Assembly (NCBI GenBank): GCA_040755395.1
Contig: JBFMAX010000009.1
Coordinates: 18,496-82,495, forward strand
Reading direction: 5' to 3'
DNA length: 64,000 bases
Source: Nitrospirota bacterium
GTDB taxonomy: Bacteria > Nitrospirota > Nitrospiria > Nitrospirales > Nitrospiraceae
The first letter of the stretch is position 1, and each line of letters starts with the position of its first letter. Made by a program: the position numbers and the translations under genes. The notes beneath the pieces are model-generated. The model made no database searches, was not told the origin of the DNA, and saw only the letters and a program-made list of their open reading frames with translations. Below are positions 62,234 through 64,000 of this stretch, one piece after another.

Positions 62234-63856
62234 TCAGTACAGATCTTCCTCCGGCGTCGGCATCGCCTTCGATTCTTTCTTTTCCGGAATCTCCGTCACC
62301 ATGACCTCGGTGGTCAGCATGAGACCGGCCACGCTCGCCGCATTCTGCAACGCGCTCCGCGTGACCTTGGTGGGATCGATGATTCCGGCCTCGAACAGGT
62401 CGCAGAACTCCTCGTTGGCGGCGTCGAAGCCGAAAGAGAGTTTCTCGTTCCGGATCCGCTCCAGCACGACCGAGCCGTCGTGGCCGGCGTTGACGGCGAT
62501 CTGCCTGAGCGGTTCTTCGAGCGCCCGCCGCACGATGTTGACGCCGACCTGTTGATCGCCTTCGAGCTTCAGGTTGTCCAGCGCCGGGATACAGCGGACA
62601 AGCGCGACCCCGCCGCCGGGCACGATCCCCTCCTCCACGGCCGCCTTGGTGGCGTGCAACGCGTCCTCCACCCTCGCCTTCTTTTCCTTCATCTCGGTTT
62701 CGGTCGCGGCTCCGACGCGGATGACCGCCACCCCGCCGACCAGTTTAGCCAGCCGCTCCTGAAGCTTCTCGCGATCGTAGTCGGAGGTGGTTTCCTCGGT
62801 CTGGGCCTTGATCTGCTTGCACCGCGCCTCGATCTTCTTCTTGTCGCCGTAGCCTTCGACGATCGTGGTGTTGTCCTTATCGACCGTCACGCGCTTGGCG
62901 CGGCCGAGGTCCGCGACTTTGACGTGCTCGAGCTTGATGCCGAGATCTTCGGAAATGGCTTTCCCTCCGGTCAAAATGGCGATGTCCTCCAGCATGGCCT
63001 TGCGGCGATCGCCGAAGCCCGGCGCCTTGACGGCCACGACGCTCAGGGTGCCGCGCAGCTTGTTCACCACCAGCGTGGCCAGCGCTTCGCCCTCGACGTC
63101 TTCGGCGATGATCAGCAATGGTTTGCCGATCTTGACGGTCTCCTCGAGCAACGGCAGCAGATCCTTCATCGAACTGAGCTTTTTTTCGTGGACCAGGATG
63201 TAGGGATCTTCCAGAACGGCCTCCATGCGCTCGGCGTTGGTGACGAAATAGGGCGAAATGTATCCCCGATCGAATTGCATGCCTTCCACCACATCCAACG
63301 TCGTCGAGAGGCTTTTTCCTTCTTCGACCGTGATGACCCCGTCTTGGCCGACCTTCTCCATGGCTTCGGCGATGAGGTCGCCGATCGTCCGATCGTTGTT
63401 CGCGGAGATAGTCCCGATCTGGGCGATCTCTTTCTTGCCCTGGCACAACTTGCTGATCCGCTTCAATTCGGCCACCACGGTCTCGACGGCGCGATCGATG
63501 CCGCGCTTGAGATCCATCGCGGACGCCCCGGCGGCCAGATTCTTCACGCCTTCCCGGAAGATCGCCTCAGCCAGCACGGTCGCCGTTGTCGTCCCGTCGC
63601 CGGCGGCGTCGCTGGTCTTGCTGGCCACCTCGCGGACCAGTTGCGCGCCCATGTTTTCATAGGGATCGGGCAGTTCGATTTCTTTCGCAACTGTGACCCC
63701 GTCTTTGGTGATGGTCGGGCTGCCCCACCTTTTGTCGAGAATCGCATTGCGGCCTTTCGGCCCCAACGTCGCCTTCACGGCCGTCGAAAGCTGGCGCACA
63801 CCGCGCAGAATCGCGGCGCGTGCGGACGCCCCGTACAACAAGCGCTTCGCTGCCAT
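62234..63856 (-). CDS. groEL: GroEL-type 60-kDa chaperonin (orphan copy)
   Basis: 540 aa, full length. [20 protein letters not shown] start, ATP sites TLGPKGRN and [14 protein letters not shown], Asp of NAGHDGSV. No groES is found within the 144 bp upstream that are visible, and the C-terminus ends PEEDLY instead of the flexible GGM repeats of housekeeping GroEL. This suggests a second, specialised copy. The family is certain; the paralogue status is inference. Confidence 0.95.
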   Translation of the reverse strand: MAAKRLLYGASARAAILRGVRQLSTAVKATLGPKGRNAILDKRWGSPTITKDGVTVAKEIELPDPYENMGAQLVREVASKTSDAAGDGTTTATVLAEAIFREGVKNLAAGASAMDLKRGIDRAVETVVAELKRISKLCQGKKEIAQIGTISANNDRTIGDLIAEAMEKVGQDGVITVEEGKSLSTTLDVVEGMQFDRGYISPYFVTNAERMEAVLEDPYILVHEKKLSSMKDLLPLLEETVKIGKPLLIIAEDVEGEALATLVVNKLRGTLSVVAVKAPGFGDRRKAMLEDIAILTGGKAISEDLGIKLEHVKVADLGRAKRVTVDKDNTTIVEGYGDKKKIEARCKQIKAQTEETTSDYDREKLQERLAKLVGGVAVIRVGAATETEMKEKKARVEDALHATKAAVEEGIVPGGGVALVRCIPALDNLKLEGDQQVGVNIVRRALEEPLRQIAVNAGHDGSVVLERIRNEKLSFGFDAANEEFCDLFEAGIIDPTKVTRSALQNAASVAGLMLTTEVMVTEIPEKKESKAMPTPEEDLY

Positions 63857-64000
63857 ACTCTCCCCTCCCTGCTCTCATGATTCGCCCATTCAGGTCTTCG
63901 CGAGCGATCAACCACCCGCGCACCAAGCACAGCTCCTCGAAGAACATGACTCCTGCACACTAGAGGAGGGCGGGGGCTGTGGGCACAAACCCGCCCCCCC
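63857..64000. other. Region upstream of groEL
   Basis: 144 bp to the window edge. Purine-rich GGGAGGGGAG just before the groEL ATG on the minus strand is a strong ribosome-binding site. No CIRCE-type inverted repeat (TTAGCACTC/GAGTGCTAA) is visible, unlike many groE promoters. Confidence 0.5.

Noticed and set aside
62480..63880. 466-codon plus-strand open frame opposite groEL
   Set aside because: Antisense shadow of groEL.

Overview
The window is a GC-rich chromosomal segment from a chemolithoautotroph-like bacterium. The gene set fits a member of the Nitrospirota, such as Nitrospira: a DabAB-type inorganic carbon uptake pair with a P-II-like partner, an NAD-type isocitrate dehydrogenase with a detached C-terminal domain, a PDH operon carrying its own lipA, and an orphan groEL. 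The taxonomic call is inference from gene content only. No rRNA, tRNA, IS element, prophage or CRISPR array was recognised.

Layout. 1-4171: the 3' end of dabB, then dabA and a P-II-like gene (bicarbonate accumulation). 4300-7705: a PAS/GAF histidine kinase and a sigma-54-type response regulator. 8293-13344: a large secreted TPR/lectin-fold protein, isocitrate dehydrogenase with its split C-terminal domain, and a DUF2294-like protein. 13574-16050: a small accessory islet with a Uma2-like nuclease, a run of three adjacent short tandem duplications, a hicB-hicA toxin-antitoxin pair and an Mrr-like endonuclease bracketed by two attC-like sites. No integrase is present, so this looks like a cassette remnant.

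16269-24872 (minus strand) is the most unusual block. It holds a PqqD-like/Memo fusion protein, then a compact run of membrane proteins, a lipoyl-like/KOW protein, a GlmL/MutL-type ASKHA ATPase and a small soluble protein. No B12 mutase subunits are present. I read this as a conserved-looking but uncharacterised membrane-associated machine.

25037-30010: phosphoglucomutase, a vapBC-like pair inserted between pgm and a degenerate second copy of the pgm 3' end, then two divergent OmpA-type lipoproteins. 30092-34996 (minus): a pyruvate dehydrogenase operon, pdhA-pdhB-two unknown small genes-pdhC-lipA. 35121-43627: Rieske ferredoxin, Mrp ATPase, acyl desaturase, a fused proline/P5C dehydrogenase, a secreted protein whose 3' end overlaps putA antisense, a short-chain dehydrogenase, bioD and thiE. 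43651-56943 (minus): a long run of housekeeping genes, accC, accB, efp, aroQ, TPR, coaBC, rpoZ, gmk, yicC, nth, hflX, tsaD, clpC. 57203-63856: nadK, an FprA-like reductase, fumC, a GYD protein, a small conserved protein and groEL.

Functionally, the window links inorganic carbon acquisition (DabAB/P-II), pyruvate and C4/C6 acid metabolism (PDH, Icd, FumC), and cofactor supply for it (LipA, BioD, AccBC, CoaBC, NadK). Genome-defence and addiction modules sit at two small insertion points.
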